From positions 1 to 28,688 of the forward strand of contig CABRIB010000016.1 in assembly GCA_902470915.1 (NCBI GenBank): a DNA stretch of 28,688 nucleotides, given 5' to 3'. This document shows, in pieces, positions 1-6,129 of the stretch. A program made the translations under genes and the position numbers. Position 1 is the stretch's first letter, and each line of letters starts with the position of its first letter. This DNA is from an uncultured Collinsella sp. GTDB taxonomy: Bacteria > Actinomycetota > Coriobacteriia > Coriobacteriales > Coriobacteriaceae. The notes under the pieces were generated by a model. It ran no database searches, had not been told where the DNA came from, and worked only from the letters and a program-made list of their open reading frames with translations.

Positions 1-48
1 TCTACACAAGGAGTATCGTCGGCAGCGTCAGATGTGTATAAGAGACAG
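1..48 (+). other. Illumina Nextera adapter and i5 index (artefact)
   Basis: Not genomic. Bases 1-7 are the end of the P5 primer (TCTACAC). Bases 8-15 (AAGGAGTA) equal a standard Nextera i5 index, which I recall as S507. Bases 16-29 are TCGTCGGCAGCGTC, and 30-48 are the transposase mosaic end AGATGTGTATAAGAGACAG. Genome sequence starts at 49. Translating through the adapter gives the well-known spurious N-terminus MCIRDS on the plus strand. Confidence 0.97.
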
Positions 49-49
49 T

Positions 50-241
50 GCCCTGGGCGCTCCGCTGGCCGAGACGCTGGCTGCTCAAAGTCGCGAGATC
101 CGTGCGGCCCATCGCGCCGCAGTCGAGCGCGAGATCGAGCGCGCGCCGGTCAAGTTGCTGATTCCCACCGGCACGCTCATCTTGCCGGCGTTGCTTCTGT
201 CCATATTGGGCCCGCTGCTGGGAGCAGGCGGGATGATGTAG
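50..241 (+). CDS. tadC: TadC-like pilus assembly membrane protein, C-terminus only
   Basis: This is the last 63 codons of a type II secretion system F-domain protein, the inner-membrane platform of the Tad/Flp pilus. The visible part has a charged stretch (SREIRAAHRAAVEREIERAP), then the hydrophobic final helix containing KLLIPTGTLILPALLLSILG. That charged-then-hydrophobic end, with AP-x-K before the last helix, is typical of TadC. The start is lost because the contig begins here, joined to adapter. The stop TAG lies 10 bases before the Flp pilin start, which fits the usual tadA-tadB-tadC-pilin order. The family call rests on this short tail and on its neighbours. Confidence 0.75.
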   Translation, partial: ALGAPLAETLAAQSREIRAAHRAAVEREIERAPVKLLIPTGTLILPALLLSILGPLLGAGGMM

Positions 242-251
242 GGAGGAATAC

Positions 252-485
252 ATGAACACGATGACCGACATTGCGGGCAAGGCTTGGAGCTGGGCTTTTT
301 GCCGGGCAATCCGCGCTCGCCAGCGTGCCAAGGCGCTGTTGCGGGAGGAGAGCGCGCAGGGTACCACCGAGTACGCCATTTTGGTAGGCGTGCTTGTGGT
401 GATTGCGATTATTGCCATCGTTGCATTTAAAGGCAAGGTCCAAGATCTATGGAACGCTATCAGCGAGGGCATCAACAGCCTGTAG
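252..485 (+). CDS. flp: Flp-family type IVb pilin
   Basis: This 77-residue protein is the probable major subunit of the Tad/Flp pilus. It has a basic N-terminal leader rich in Arg and Lys, the pilin junction motif ESAQGTTEYA (about residues 33-42), then one hydrophobic helix (about 43-60), and a short amphipathic tail ending SEGINSL. The Glu at residue 40 corresponds to the conserved +5 Glu of prepilins, which are cut by a TadV/CpaA-type peptidase. The leader is longer than in proteobacterial Flp, as is common in actinobacteria. A good ribosome site (GGGAGG at 241-246) precedes the ATG. It follows tadC directly, and its 3' end overlaps the next reading frame by 37 bases. Confidence 0.88.
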   Translation: MNTMTDIAGKAWSWAFCRAIRARQRAKALLREESAQGTTEYAILVGVLVVIAIIAIVAFKGKVQDLWNAISEGINSL

Positions 486-1012
486 AGGGCGAGCGCCCCA
501 TCGGGGTGCTGCTGGTGTTTGCTTGCCTGACCGTGGCGATAGCGGCGGTGCTTTGGGGGCTTAACGCCGCGCGGCAGCAGCGTCCTGGGGCCGCCTTCGA
601 TTCGGGCTCAGATTCGGCGGTGGCGTCTCAAAAAGATGAGATACGAGATGCGGACGATTCGGATGTCGCTGTCACGGCGCAAACCTTTCTGCGGACGCTC
701 GACAAGCGGTCTGGCACTGCGACGGATTCGCCTGAGGACAACGCGATTGCGGTCCGGCTTGCATGGTCCGAGGACCGACCGATGACCGAGGCAGCGGCGG
801 ATATGTTACGCGCCTACCGCGAGGTGCCAACGTCCCAGCTCGCCCTGAGCGGCTATCTCGATATTAAGGGCAACGTATGGGGCGCCATCGTGCGCGATGG
901 GCGCGGCTGGGTCGATATGGTGACGGTTGCCGCGGACACCGGCGATGCTTCGTGTCGTCTGCGCGCCGTGCGTCTGGTCCCGCAAACAATAAGCTCAAAG
1001 GAGGGATCGTGA
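449..1012 (+). CDS. Membrane-anchored protein of unknown function in the Tad locus
   Basis: I do not recognise this 187-residue protein. It has one N-terminal hydrophobic segment (about residues 20-40, VLLVFACLTVAIAAVLWGL), then an acidic linker, then a compact C-terminal part (about 85-187) that contains LSGYLDIKGNVWGAIVRDGRGWVDMV. The topology suggests a bitopic protein with an extracytoplasmic domain. The ATG at 449 lies inside the pilin gene with only a weak ribosome site. A GTG at 506, just before the hydrophobic segment, is a real alternative. It ends one base before the next start, so it is co-transcribed with the pilus genes. A role in pilus assembly is inferred only from position. 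Confidence 0.7.
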   Translation: MERYQRGHQQPVEGERPIGVLLVFACLTVAIAAVLWGLNAARQQRPGAAFDSGSDSAVASQKDEIRDADDSDVAVTAQTFLRTLDKRSGTATDSPEDNAIAVRLAWSEDRPMTEAAADMLRAYREVPTSQLALSGYLDIKGNVWGAIVRDGRGWVDMVTVAADTGDASCRLRAVRLVPQTISSKEGS

Positions 1013-1013
1013 A

Positions 1014-1232
1014 ATGCATAGCGTTCTGCGTGAAGAGGTTGCCCAAGCGACTGTGGAATACGCCATCGTTACAGTGGCGCTGTTATCGATCGTGCTGGCG
1101 ATCGCGGGGCTTTGGCGTGCTGGCACCGATGGGCGCTTGGCGGCGCTGGTTGAGCGGGCGGCATCCCATGGCGTTGCCTCGACGTCGTTTATCGACGCCG
1201 CTGCGGGCGCTAAGGACATCGCGTTGTATTGA
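1014..1232 (+). CDS. Small pilin-like protein (possible minor pilin)
   Basis: The protein has 72 residues. A short leader is followed by EEVAQATVEYAIVTVALLS, a pilin-type junction and helix that matches the Flp pilin motif (EESAQGTTEYAILVGVL) almost residue for residue. The remaining 35 residues are a short soluble tail. A strong AAAGGAGG lies at 998-1005, 8 bases before the ATG. It sits one base after the stop of the unknown gene and overlaps the 5' end of the TadE-like gene. A minor pilin or pseudopilin of the same apparatus is the simplest reading. Family knowledge is thin for such short proteins. Confidence 0.75.
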   Translation: MHSVLREEVAQATVEYAIVTVALLSIVLAIAGLWRAGTDGRLAALVERAASHGVASTSFIDAAAGAKDIALY

Positions 1233-1704
1233 TATCGCGCGCGAGGACCGGGCGCAGTCTACGGTCGAGGCCGCTTTTTTGCTGCCGACGTTTCTGACGC
1301 TCATCCTTCTCGCACTGCAACCAGTGTGCTTGCTTTATACGCGCGCGGTCATGGAGTCTGCCGCCGCCGAGACCGCGCGGCTCATGACCACGACGACGGC
1401 GGAGGACGACGATCTTAAGGAGTTCACCCGCCGCCGGCTTGCCGCAGTGCCCAACGTTTCGATCTTTCATGCCGGCGGGCCGTTGTCGTGGGATATCGAG
1501 CTTGGCCGGGCCGGTGCGGGTGGCGTCTCGGCCGTGTCCGTTTCCGGCGAGGTCAAGCCGTTGCCTGTGATCGGCGCGTTTGCGCGGGCTATGGGTGGTA
1601 CCGCCGAGGGCGGCTACGTTGAGCTCAAGGTCGATGTCTCGTATCAATCACGTCCCGAATGGCTGGAGGGAGATTATGATTCGTGGATTGCTGCATGGGA
1701 TTAA
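1168..1704 (+). CDS. TadE-like pilus protein
   Basis: A pseudopilin of the Tad apparatus, about 178 residues from the ATG at 1168. The TadE signature DRAQSTVEAAFLLPTFLTL begins near residue 26 and continues into a hydrophobic helix. A soluble domain follows (EEDDDLKEFTRRRLAAVPNVS and beyond), ending DYDSWIAAWD. The start is uncertain. ATG 1168 lies 65 bases inside the previous gene with no clear ribosome site. No other ATG, GTG or TTG falls suitably before the helix. An ATT at 1228, overlapping the upstream stop and preceded by AAGGA (1212-1216), would give a more usual short leader, but would need a rare start codon. The 3' end overlaps the next gene by 29 bases. Confidence 0.78.
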   Translation: MALPRRRLSTPLRALRTSRCIDIAREDRAQSTVEAAFLLPTFLTLILLALQPVCLLYTRAVMESAAAETARLMTTTTAEDDDLKEFTRRRLAAVPNVSIFHAGGPLSWDIELGRAGAGGVSAVSVSGEVKPLPVIGAFARAMGGTAEGGYVELKVDVSYQSRPEWLEGDYDSWIAAWD

Positions 1705-3829
1705 GCGTTTCTGGTCTAGATGCGTTTTGACGCGCCGTCCGAGCTGCCATCGCAAGCGAGGCGGCTTTATGGGCCGCGCCGGTATCGACCTGTTTATCGA
1801 AGACGGTGCCTACACCACGCTTTCTTCTGCCGTGGTCATCCTAGTGGTGCTCACGTTGTTGTTTTCGTCGACCGCGGCGATATGGAGCATGTCGTGTGCC
1901 GGGGACACCCAGGTGGCGGCCGATAGCGGCGCGCTGGCGGGTGCCAACGTAGTGTCGTCCTATCACACGGCTGCCACGGTGGTTGATGCGAGCATCTTGA
2001 GTCTGGGGCTGGCAGGGTTTGCCACAATCGGGACGGGCCTGGTCGCCATCCTCATCCCAGGTGCCGAACCAGTTGCCGGCAATATGATCGACACCGGGAT
2101 TGAGATCATTAAAACGCGCAACAAGTTTGCCAAAAGCGCATCGGAAGGCTTGCAGAAAATCGAGACGGCTCTGCCGTATCTGATCGCCGCGCGTGCCACG
2201 CAGGCGGTGTCGGCGCAGGATACCGATAGTGTGGCCTATACCGGTACGGCGCTTGCCGTGCCCAGGACATCCGAGTCGGACTTCGCTGCGCTCAAAGGGT
2301 CCGAGATCTCGACCGATACCATCGAGAGCACCTCAAAAGACCTTGACTATGCTGCCAAGGAACTGAAGAAAGCGTCCGAGAAAACGTCAAAGGCCAAGGA
2401 ACGCGCCTGGCTTGCCGATTGCGGTGGATCGGACAGAGGCGCAGTCGGAAGCTGTTCGTGCATGTGGGAACGCGCGAAGAACTTGGCGAAGCTTTCGGAT
2501 ATTGAGAATCCGCACTATGCCTCGAGTGTCACATGGGAGCCGCAAGTGGCGCTCGATCGCGCGAAGGCCTATTACCGCTTGCGCCTTGCAAACGAGGCAC
2601 CTCAGGGCTCAAGCGTCGAGACGAAGGCGGAGTCGGCGGCGCGCAAGGCGTTTTACACCTATGCGAGTACAGAGGTCAATCGTGCATATGTAACCGAGGA
2701 CGGAGATGCAGTCACTTTCCATATCCCGCTGTTGCCGCGCAACGCTGACGAGGTGCGAGCGACGGAACTCTATACCGATGCGGCGTGGCCAACCAGCGCC
2801 ATCGATGGCAAGACGTATCTGCATTACGGAACGAGTTGCCCCAACTATAAGAAGGGGTCGCCAGGCGGGCTAGCCTCGGTTGCTGATTATGACGGGCAGG
2901 ACAGATGCAACAGATGCCATTTTGGCGTTTCGTCGCTCGGTGCCGTTGCAGCGCCTTCGACTTCTATCGAAAACGGCTTCGAATACCACTTTGACAAGTT
3001 CAAAGACGCCCTGGAAGACTACGTTAAATGCCGCAACATAGAACTCGAACTTGAGCGTCAGACCGAGGATGAGGCCGACCGTGCGGGCAATGCGTTTGAC
3101 CAGGCCATTAAAGCGCTTTCCGGCGAGCGCCCGCGTATCGCCCCACCTGGACGCAACGGCGTGGTCGCATTTGCAGTTTCGGGTGACATTACCAGCCCCG
3201 ATCAACTTAACTCCTCGTTTAACACGGCAGTCAGGCTTGGCGATCGCGGTGCTATCTCTGCCGCGGTGCTGGCGCCCGATGAGGCGACGGCGCAAAACAA
3301 CGTGCTTTCGCGATTTTTCTCGACATTGAAGGAACGCTCGGGCGGCGTTGCCGGCGTGCTCGACGGCGTCATGGATGTTTGGGGACGGCTGCTCGTGGGA
3401 TACGGTGATATCCAAGGTTCGGCCGACGAACTTATGGACGAGATGATTAAAGACCTAGGAGGGGGCAGCGGTGCGTTGGGCTCCATCGCATCGTGGCTCG
3501 GCGATACCGTTTCGGCGTCCGTGGCGGCGCTGGGTTTGGAACCGTGCGACTTGCGCCTGCGAAAGCCGGTGCTGACCGATTCCGCCAATGTCATTAAGAG
3601 TCCGGGGTCTGACATTGCGGGTCTCTCTCAAGCGCAAGACAAACTGCGAAGTATTCCGTTGGGCGTGACCGATCCCAAGGCGCTTTGCGAGGCGTTGGAA
3701 TATCAAGTCGAACGCACCATTAGCGGTACGGTGTTCACGCTTGCGGAGATTCCTCTGCCCGGCGGCGGCTCCATCCCACTCACCGTCGATGTCGCCACGC
3801 TGGTTGGCGCTCTGGGCGGTGGGTCGTAA
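1676..3829 (+). CDS. Large TadG-like pilus-associated protein
   Basis: The 717-residue protein has one N-terminal membrane helix (TTLSSAVVILVVLTLLFSST, about residues 44-63). This is followed by AADSGALAGANVVSSY, the alanine-rich ADxxALAGA segment typical of TadG-like or putative Flp-assembly proteins. The rest is a long extracytoplasmic region with a charged helical part (SKDLDYAAKELKKASEKTSKA). It has several cysteine clusters (CGG, CSC, CNRC), which are unusual for a TadG homologue and may form disulfides. The start at 1676 has GGAGGGAG at 1665-1672. A later ATG at 1770 is possible. It overlaps both neighbours (29 bases upstream, 1 base downstream at TAATG), so translation is probably coupled. 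No von Willebrand domain is evident to me. Confidence 0.78.
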   Translation: MIRGLLHGIKRFWSRCVLTRRPSCHRKRGGFMGRAGIDLFIEDGAYTTLSSAVVILVVLTLLFSSTAAIWSMSCAGDTQVAADSGALAGANVVSSYHTAATVVDASILSLGLAGFATIGTGLVAILIPGAEPVAGNMIDTGIEIIKTRNKFAKSASEGLQKIETALPYLIAARATQAVSAQDTDSVAYTGTALAVPRTSESDFAALKGSEISTDTIESTSKDLDYAAKELKKASEKTSKAKERAWLADCGGSDRGAVGSCSCMWERAKNLAKLSDIENPHYASSVTWEPQVALDRAKAYYRLRLANEAPQGSSVETKAESAARKAFYTYASTEVNRAYVTEDGDAVTFHIPLLPRNADEVRATELYTDAAWPTSAIDGKTYLHYGTSCPNYKKGSPGGLASVADYDGQDRCNRCHFGVSSLGAVAAPSTSIENGFEYHFDKFKDALEDYVKCRNIELELERQTEDEADRAGNAFDQAIKALSGERPRIAPPGRNGVVAFAVSGDITSPDQLNSSFNTAVRLGDRGAISAAVLAPDEATAQNNVLSRFFSTLKERSGGVAGVLDGVMDVWGRLLVGYGDIQGSADELMDEMIKDLGGGSGALGSIASWLGDTVSASVAALGLEPCDLRLRKPVLTDSANVIKSPGSDIAGLSQAQDKLRSIPLGVTDPKALCEALEYQVERTISGTVFTLAEIPLPGGGSIPLTVDVATLVGALGGGS

Positions 3830-4305
3830 TGAGTATCCGCATGCGTCTGCGCGAGGAGCGCGCCCAAGCGACGGTGGAGATGGCGGTGGTTACGCCCGTT
3901 TTGCTGGTGCTGGCACTCATCGTGTACAACGTCATGATCTTTGCCAGCGCTGTCGCGCGCTTCGACCGCGTGGTACCCGACATCGTGTTGGCGCACGCCG
4001 TGGCGTCGGAGGGGGAGGGCGACGAAAGCTCTGCCGATGCCTCGGCGACGGTTCAGACTCAAATTCTGAATGCCATGGAAGGCTATGACTTGCGGATCGA
4101 AGTGTCGAGCGAGCAAGGCGCGGAGGCATCGGATGGTGGCCTGCTCTCCCTATCCGGTACGTTTAGGACCTACACCTGCACCATGCACTATGAGCCGTGG
4201 CCGACTTCTCTCAGCATCGCTGGCGTTCCGCTGGGGGCGCCGACAACGTTGTCGCACGAGCGTGCGGTGACGGTCGATCCATGGCGTCCGGGGGTGGTCA
4301 TGTGA
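3829..4305 (+). CDS. TadE-like pilus protein, second copy
   Basis: The protein has 158 residues. The TadE motif ERAQATVEMAVVTPVLLVL (about residues 9-27) is followed by a hydrophobic helix and a mostly acidic soluble domain (EGEGDESSADASATVQTQI). It ends with a FRTYTCTMHYEPWP stretch and a basic tail. The start codon shares a base with the upstream stop (TAATG), which points to coupled translation. It is the fourth protein in this locus with the AQ-x-T-x-E pilin junction. In Tad systems a TadE/TadF pair acts as pseudopilins, so this copy and the one at 1168 may form such a pair. The pairing is inferred. Confidence 0.82.
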   Translation: MSIRMRLREERAQATVEMAVVTPVLLVLALIVYNVMIFASAVARFDRVVPDIVLAHAVASEGEGDESSADASATVQTQILNAMEGYDLRIEVSSEQGAEASDGGLLSLSGTFRTYTCTMHYEPWPTSLSIAGVPLGAPTTLSHERAVTVDPWRPGVVM

Positions 4306-4661
4306 CCGCGGTCTCGTCCTACATCGCCTACGCGCGGGCACTCAATAGGCTGGGTTGGACGCCGGCCGAGTTTGCGGTGGCGGAGTCGTTTGTCGTGCGC
4401 CTGCGCGGCATGCTGGGACGTCGTCCGGTTGCCGCCAACGGCCTGCCGCTCGTCATGGCGTTTCCACGCTGCTCTTCGGTCCATACGTGTTTTATGGCCT
4501 ATCCCATCGACATCGCCTTCATCGATCGCGACGGCAATATCCTCGCGCGCTACGAAAACGTATGTCCCTGGTGTATGTGCTCCTGTCCCGGCGCCTGGGC
4601 GGTATTGGAACGCCCTTCAATCCTCGCTACACCTCCCGCCCTCCAGCAAGTGCCGGCGTAA
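4302..4661 (+). CDS. DUF192-family protein, Cys-rich
   Basis: About 119 residues. The DUF192 fold is visible in FVVRLRGMLGRRPV, then GLPLVMAFPRCSSVHTCF, then MAYPIDIAFIDRDGNIL, matching the family pattern of leader, small hydrophobic core and P-(I/L)-D-(I/V)-x-F-(I/L)-D. The family's function is unknown. Copies often lie at the end of actinobacterial Tad loci. The oddity is six cysteines: two in the core segment, and four in the CPWCMCSC stretch near the C-terminus, where disulfides or metal binding are possible. The GTG at 4302 overlaps the upstream TGA and follows GGGGGTGG. ATG 4281 in the same frame is an alternative that adds seven residues. Confidence 0.75.
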   Translation: MTAVSSYIAYARALNRLGWTPAEFAVAESFVVRLRGMLGRRPVAANGLPLVMAFPRCSSVHTCFMAYPIDIAFIDRDGNILARYENVCPWCMCSCPGAWAVLERPSILATPPALQQVPA

Positions 4662-4680
4662 GAGATTGGCGACAGCGGAC

Positions 4681-4695
4681 TTTCGTCATACGAAA
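4681..4695. promoter_or_regulatory. Candidate operator upstream of the toxin-antitoxin-like pair
   Basis: TTTCG and CGAAA form an inverted repeat around a five-base centre, 26 bases before the ATG at 4721 and just upstream of a possible -10 (TAAGAT, 4701-4706). Ribbon-helix-helix antitoxins usually repress their own operon through such short palindromes. No convincing -35 is seen, so this is only a candidate site. Confidence 0.3.
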
Positions 4696-4720
4696 TTGGG
4701 TAAGATGGAGGAGAAGATGC

Positions 4721-4987
4721 ATGGATGTTGAGATCCATCCGAACGCCAAAAAACACTTGACGGAAAAGCAGGTACTAGGTGCCTGGTTCGCGGTTACTGA
4801 GTGCATTCGCCGCGAGTCGGAGGACGAGCCGCCGAGATGGCTTGCCATTGGATGGCTTCCAGATGGTCGAAGTGTGGAACTTGTTGCGGTCGAACTAATT
4901 CGTGGATGGCTCATTATTCATGCCCTGTCTCCGGTTCAGAAGAAATTCTGGCAAGAGATCGAGCGAGCTCGGCAGAGGGGTCGATGA
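4721..4987 (+). CDS. Small protein, putative toxin partner of the downstream RHH protein
   Basis: The protein has 88 residues, starting MDVEIHPNAKKHLTEKQVLG. It shows alternating helix and strand character, with a conserved-looking core PPRWLAIGWLPDGRSVELVAVE and a C-terminal RGWLIIHALSPVQKKFW. This small alpha/beta shape, directly followed by an overlapping antitoxin-like gene, resembles toxin-first type II toxin-antitoxin pairs. I cannot assign a known toxin family or name catalytic residues. The start is supported by GGAGGAG at 4707-4713. The stop overlaps the next ATG (ATGATGA). It is separated from the pilus locus by 59 bases. A standalone housekeeping role is not excluded. Confidence 0.72.
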   Translation: MDVEIHPNAKKHLTEKQVLGAWFAVTECIRRESEDEPPRWLAIGWLPDGRSVELVAVELIRGWLIIHALSPVQKKFWQEIERARQRGR

Positions 4988-5271
4988 TGGGCAAGACGTA
5001 TACGGCCGCTAATGGTCAGGTTGTAACGGATGAAATGATTGACGCGTGGTGCGAGTCGTACGAGCGCGGAGAGTTTCCGGATGGCGAACACACCGTTGGT
5101 GGGATCGTGCATGGACGGCCCCCGCTCTCAGGTGAGGGGACGGCAACGCTGTCGGTCAAGATTCCTCTGGGAATGAAGGAGGCCATTCGTCGACGGGCGG
5201 CTGCCGAGGGGATGACGCCAAGTGAGTTTGCCCGTGCGGCTCTGAGTGAAAAACTTCTTGCTGCCGGCTGA
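4984..5271 (+). CDS. Ribbon-helix-helix protein, putative antitoxin
   Basis: The protein has 95 residues. The C-terminal half is a ribbon-helix-helix DNA-binding unit: strand TATLSVKIPLGM (about 54-65), helix KEAIRRRAAAEG, turn, and helix MTPSEFARAALSEKLLA. The N-terminal half, with DEMIDAWCESYERGEFPDGE and GGIVHGRPPL, is probably the surface that binds the partner protein. The gene starts on ATG 4984, overlapping the upstream stop, after AGAGGGG at 4974-4980. An in-frame ATG at 4987 is equivalent. Dimeric RHH antitoxins neutralise the toxin and repress the operon. Here both roles are inferred from fold and gene order. Confidence 0.75.
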   Translation: MMGKTYTAANGQVVTDEMIDAWCESYERGEFPDGEHTVGGIVHGRPPLSGEGTATLSVKIPLGMKEAIRRRAAAEGMTPSEFARAALSEKLLAAG

Positions 5272-5334
5272 TGCCTCTGACGTGCCGATTTATAGAACCG
5301 AGGCTGTGCTCAAAAACTTTTTTAAAATTCTCGG

Positions 5335-5362
5335 TTGACCGGAACGCGTCCTTGGTTATACT
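5335..5362 (+). promoter_or_regulatory. Promoter of tRNA-Phe
   Basis: A -35 TTGACC (5335-5340) and a -10 TATACT (5357-5362) are separated by 16 bases. They stand 32 bases before the mature tRNA 5' end. This is one of the best sigma-70-type promoters in the window. Confidence 0.75.
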
Positions 5363-5394
5363 AATCAAGCCTTGAAACAAGGCACACCTCAAAT

Positions 5395-5467
<73 letters not shown>

Positions 5468-5480
5468 CCTTGAATTGTTT

Positions 5481-5510
5481 AGGACCTCTGCAAAGGGGTC
5501 CTTTTCTTTT
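5481..5510 (+). terminator. Terminator of tRNA-Phe
   Basis: The hairpin AGGACCTC / GGGGTCCT has a six-base loop (TGCAAA), six Watson-Crick pairs and two further pairs of which one is G-T, followed by TTTTCTTTT. This is a standard rho-independent terminator 13 bases after the tRNA. Confidence 0.88.
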
Positions 5511-5666
5511 ATGCAGCCCCCACATGGAATCGAACCCCGTGAGGGCGCGGAGCTGAGTAAACGCGTGAGCGTTTGCCAGCGGAGCTCGCAAGGCGCGCAA
5601 GCGCCGCAGCGGTCCGCACGCGCGGAGCGCGGGCGCGATTCCCTTCCCCGCCACCTTGAATTGACT

Positions 5667-5696
5667 AGGACCTCTGCAAAGGGGTCCTTTTCTTTT
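5667..5696 (+). terminator. Duplicated copy of the tRNA-Phe terminator
   Basis: Identical in all 30 bases to the terminator at 5481-5510. It lies at the end of the second repeat copy and would stop any read-through of the first terminator. Confidence 0.8.
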
Positions 5697-5710
5697 ATCG
5701 AGGGCTCTGA

Positions 5711-5941
5711 GGAAATTGCGTCCCGGAATTTGGCTTCAGAGTGGGATGCGTTTTCCGCTTTGATGTCGCTTGGGAAAGCGCGACCCGGAATCCGGCGTCA
5801 GAATGGGACGTGCTTTCCTTTTGCGGCCTTTGGCGGAAACTGCGTCCCAGATCTCGCGCTCAGAACGGGATGCATTTTCCGATTGAGGCCTCGAACGGAA
5901 AATACATCCCAGTCTTTTGCGAAAAACGGGATGCGCTTTCC
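5711..5941. repeat. Four-unit hairpin array with exact 62-bp period
   Basis: Four units start at 5711, 5773, 5835 and 5897. Each has a left arm of the form GGAAAnTGCGTCCC, an 18-base centre (17 in the last unit) loosely like GGAATnnGGCGTCAGAAN, and a right arm GGGATGCGTTTTCC. A 16-base linker leads to the next unit. Arms pair imperfectly, often by G-T wobble. The eight 14-base sites therefore alternate in orientation about every 31 bases. The period is not a multiple of three and no gene fits. Together with the tRNA element and the operator region it accounts for most of the gene-free stretch 5468-6129. Confidence 0.82.
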
Positions 5942-6027
5942 GGCGCTTACTTCCGACGTGCGTGCACATCTCGGCGCGCCATCTCGGGCCCGCTCAGACA
6001 TTCCTCCCACTTTCGCGCCACTTTACA

Positions 6028-6064
6028 GACCGTTCGGTCGTCTGTCCGCACGCGCGGGTATACT
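6028..6064 (+). promoter_or_regulatory. Candidate promoter and TetR-like operator of the GH5 gene
   Basis: GACCG-TT-CGGTC (6028-6039) is a tight inverted repeat of the kind often bound by TetR-family repressors. A -10 TATACT lies at 6059-6064, 66 bases before the ATG at 6130. No good -35 is seen at the right distance, and the palindrome lies where one would be. Regulation is inferred only from this geometry. Confidence 0.4.
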
Positions 6065-6129
6065 CAAAACGATACTTTTCCTATGCAATACGATGCAGGC
6101 TCGGCCTGCACGATCCGAAGGGGGCAGTG

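Noticed and set aside
5636..5698. Second tRNA-Phe gene
   Set aside because: Only the 3' part from the T-loop is present. There is no acceptor 5' strand, D-arm or anticodon arm.
5711..5941. CRISPR array
   Set aside because: Units are not identical, each holds an inverted pair of arms, the centres are similar rather than unique, and no cas gene is present.
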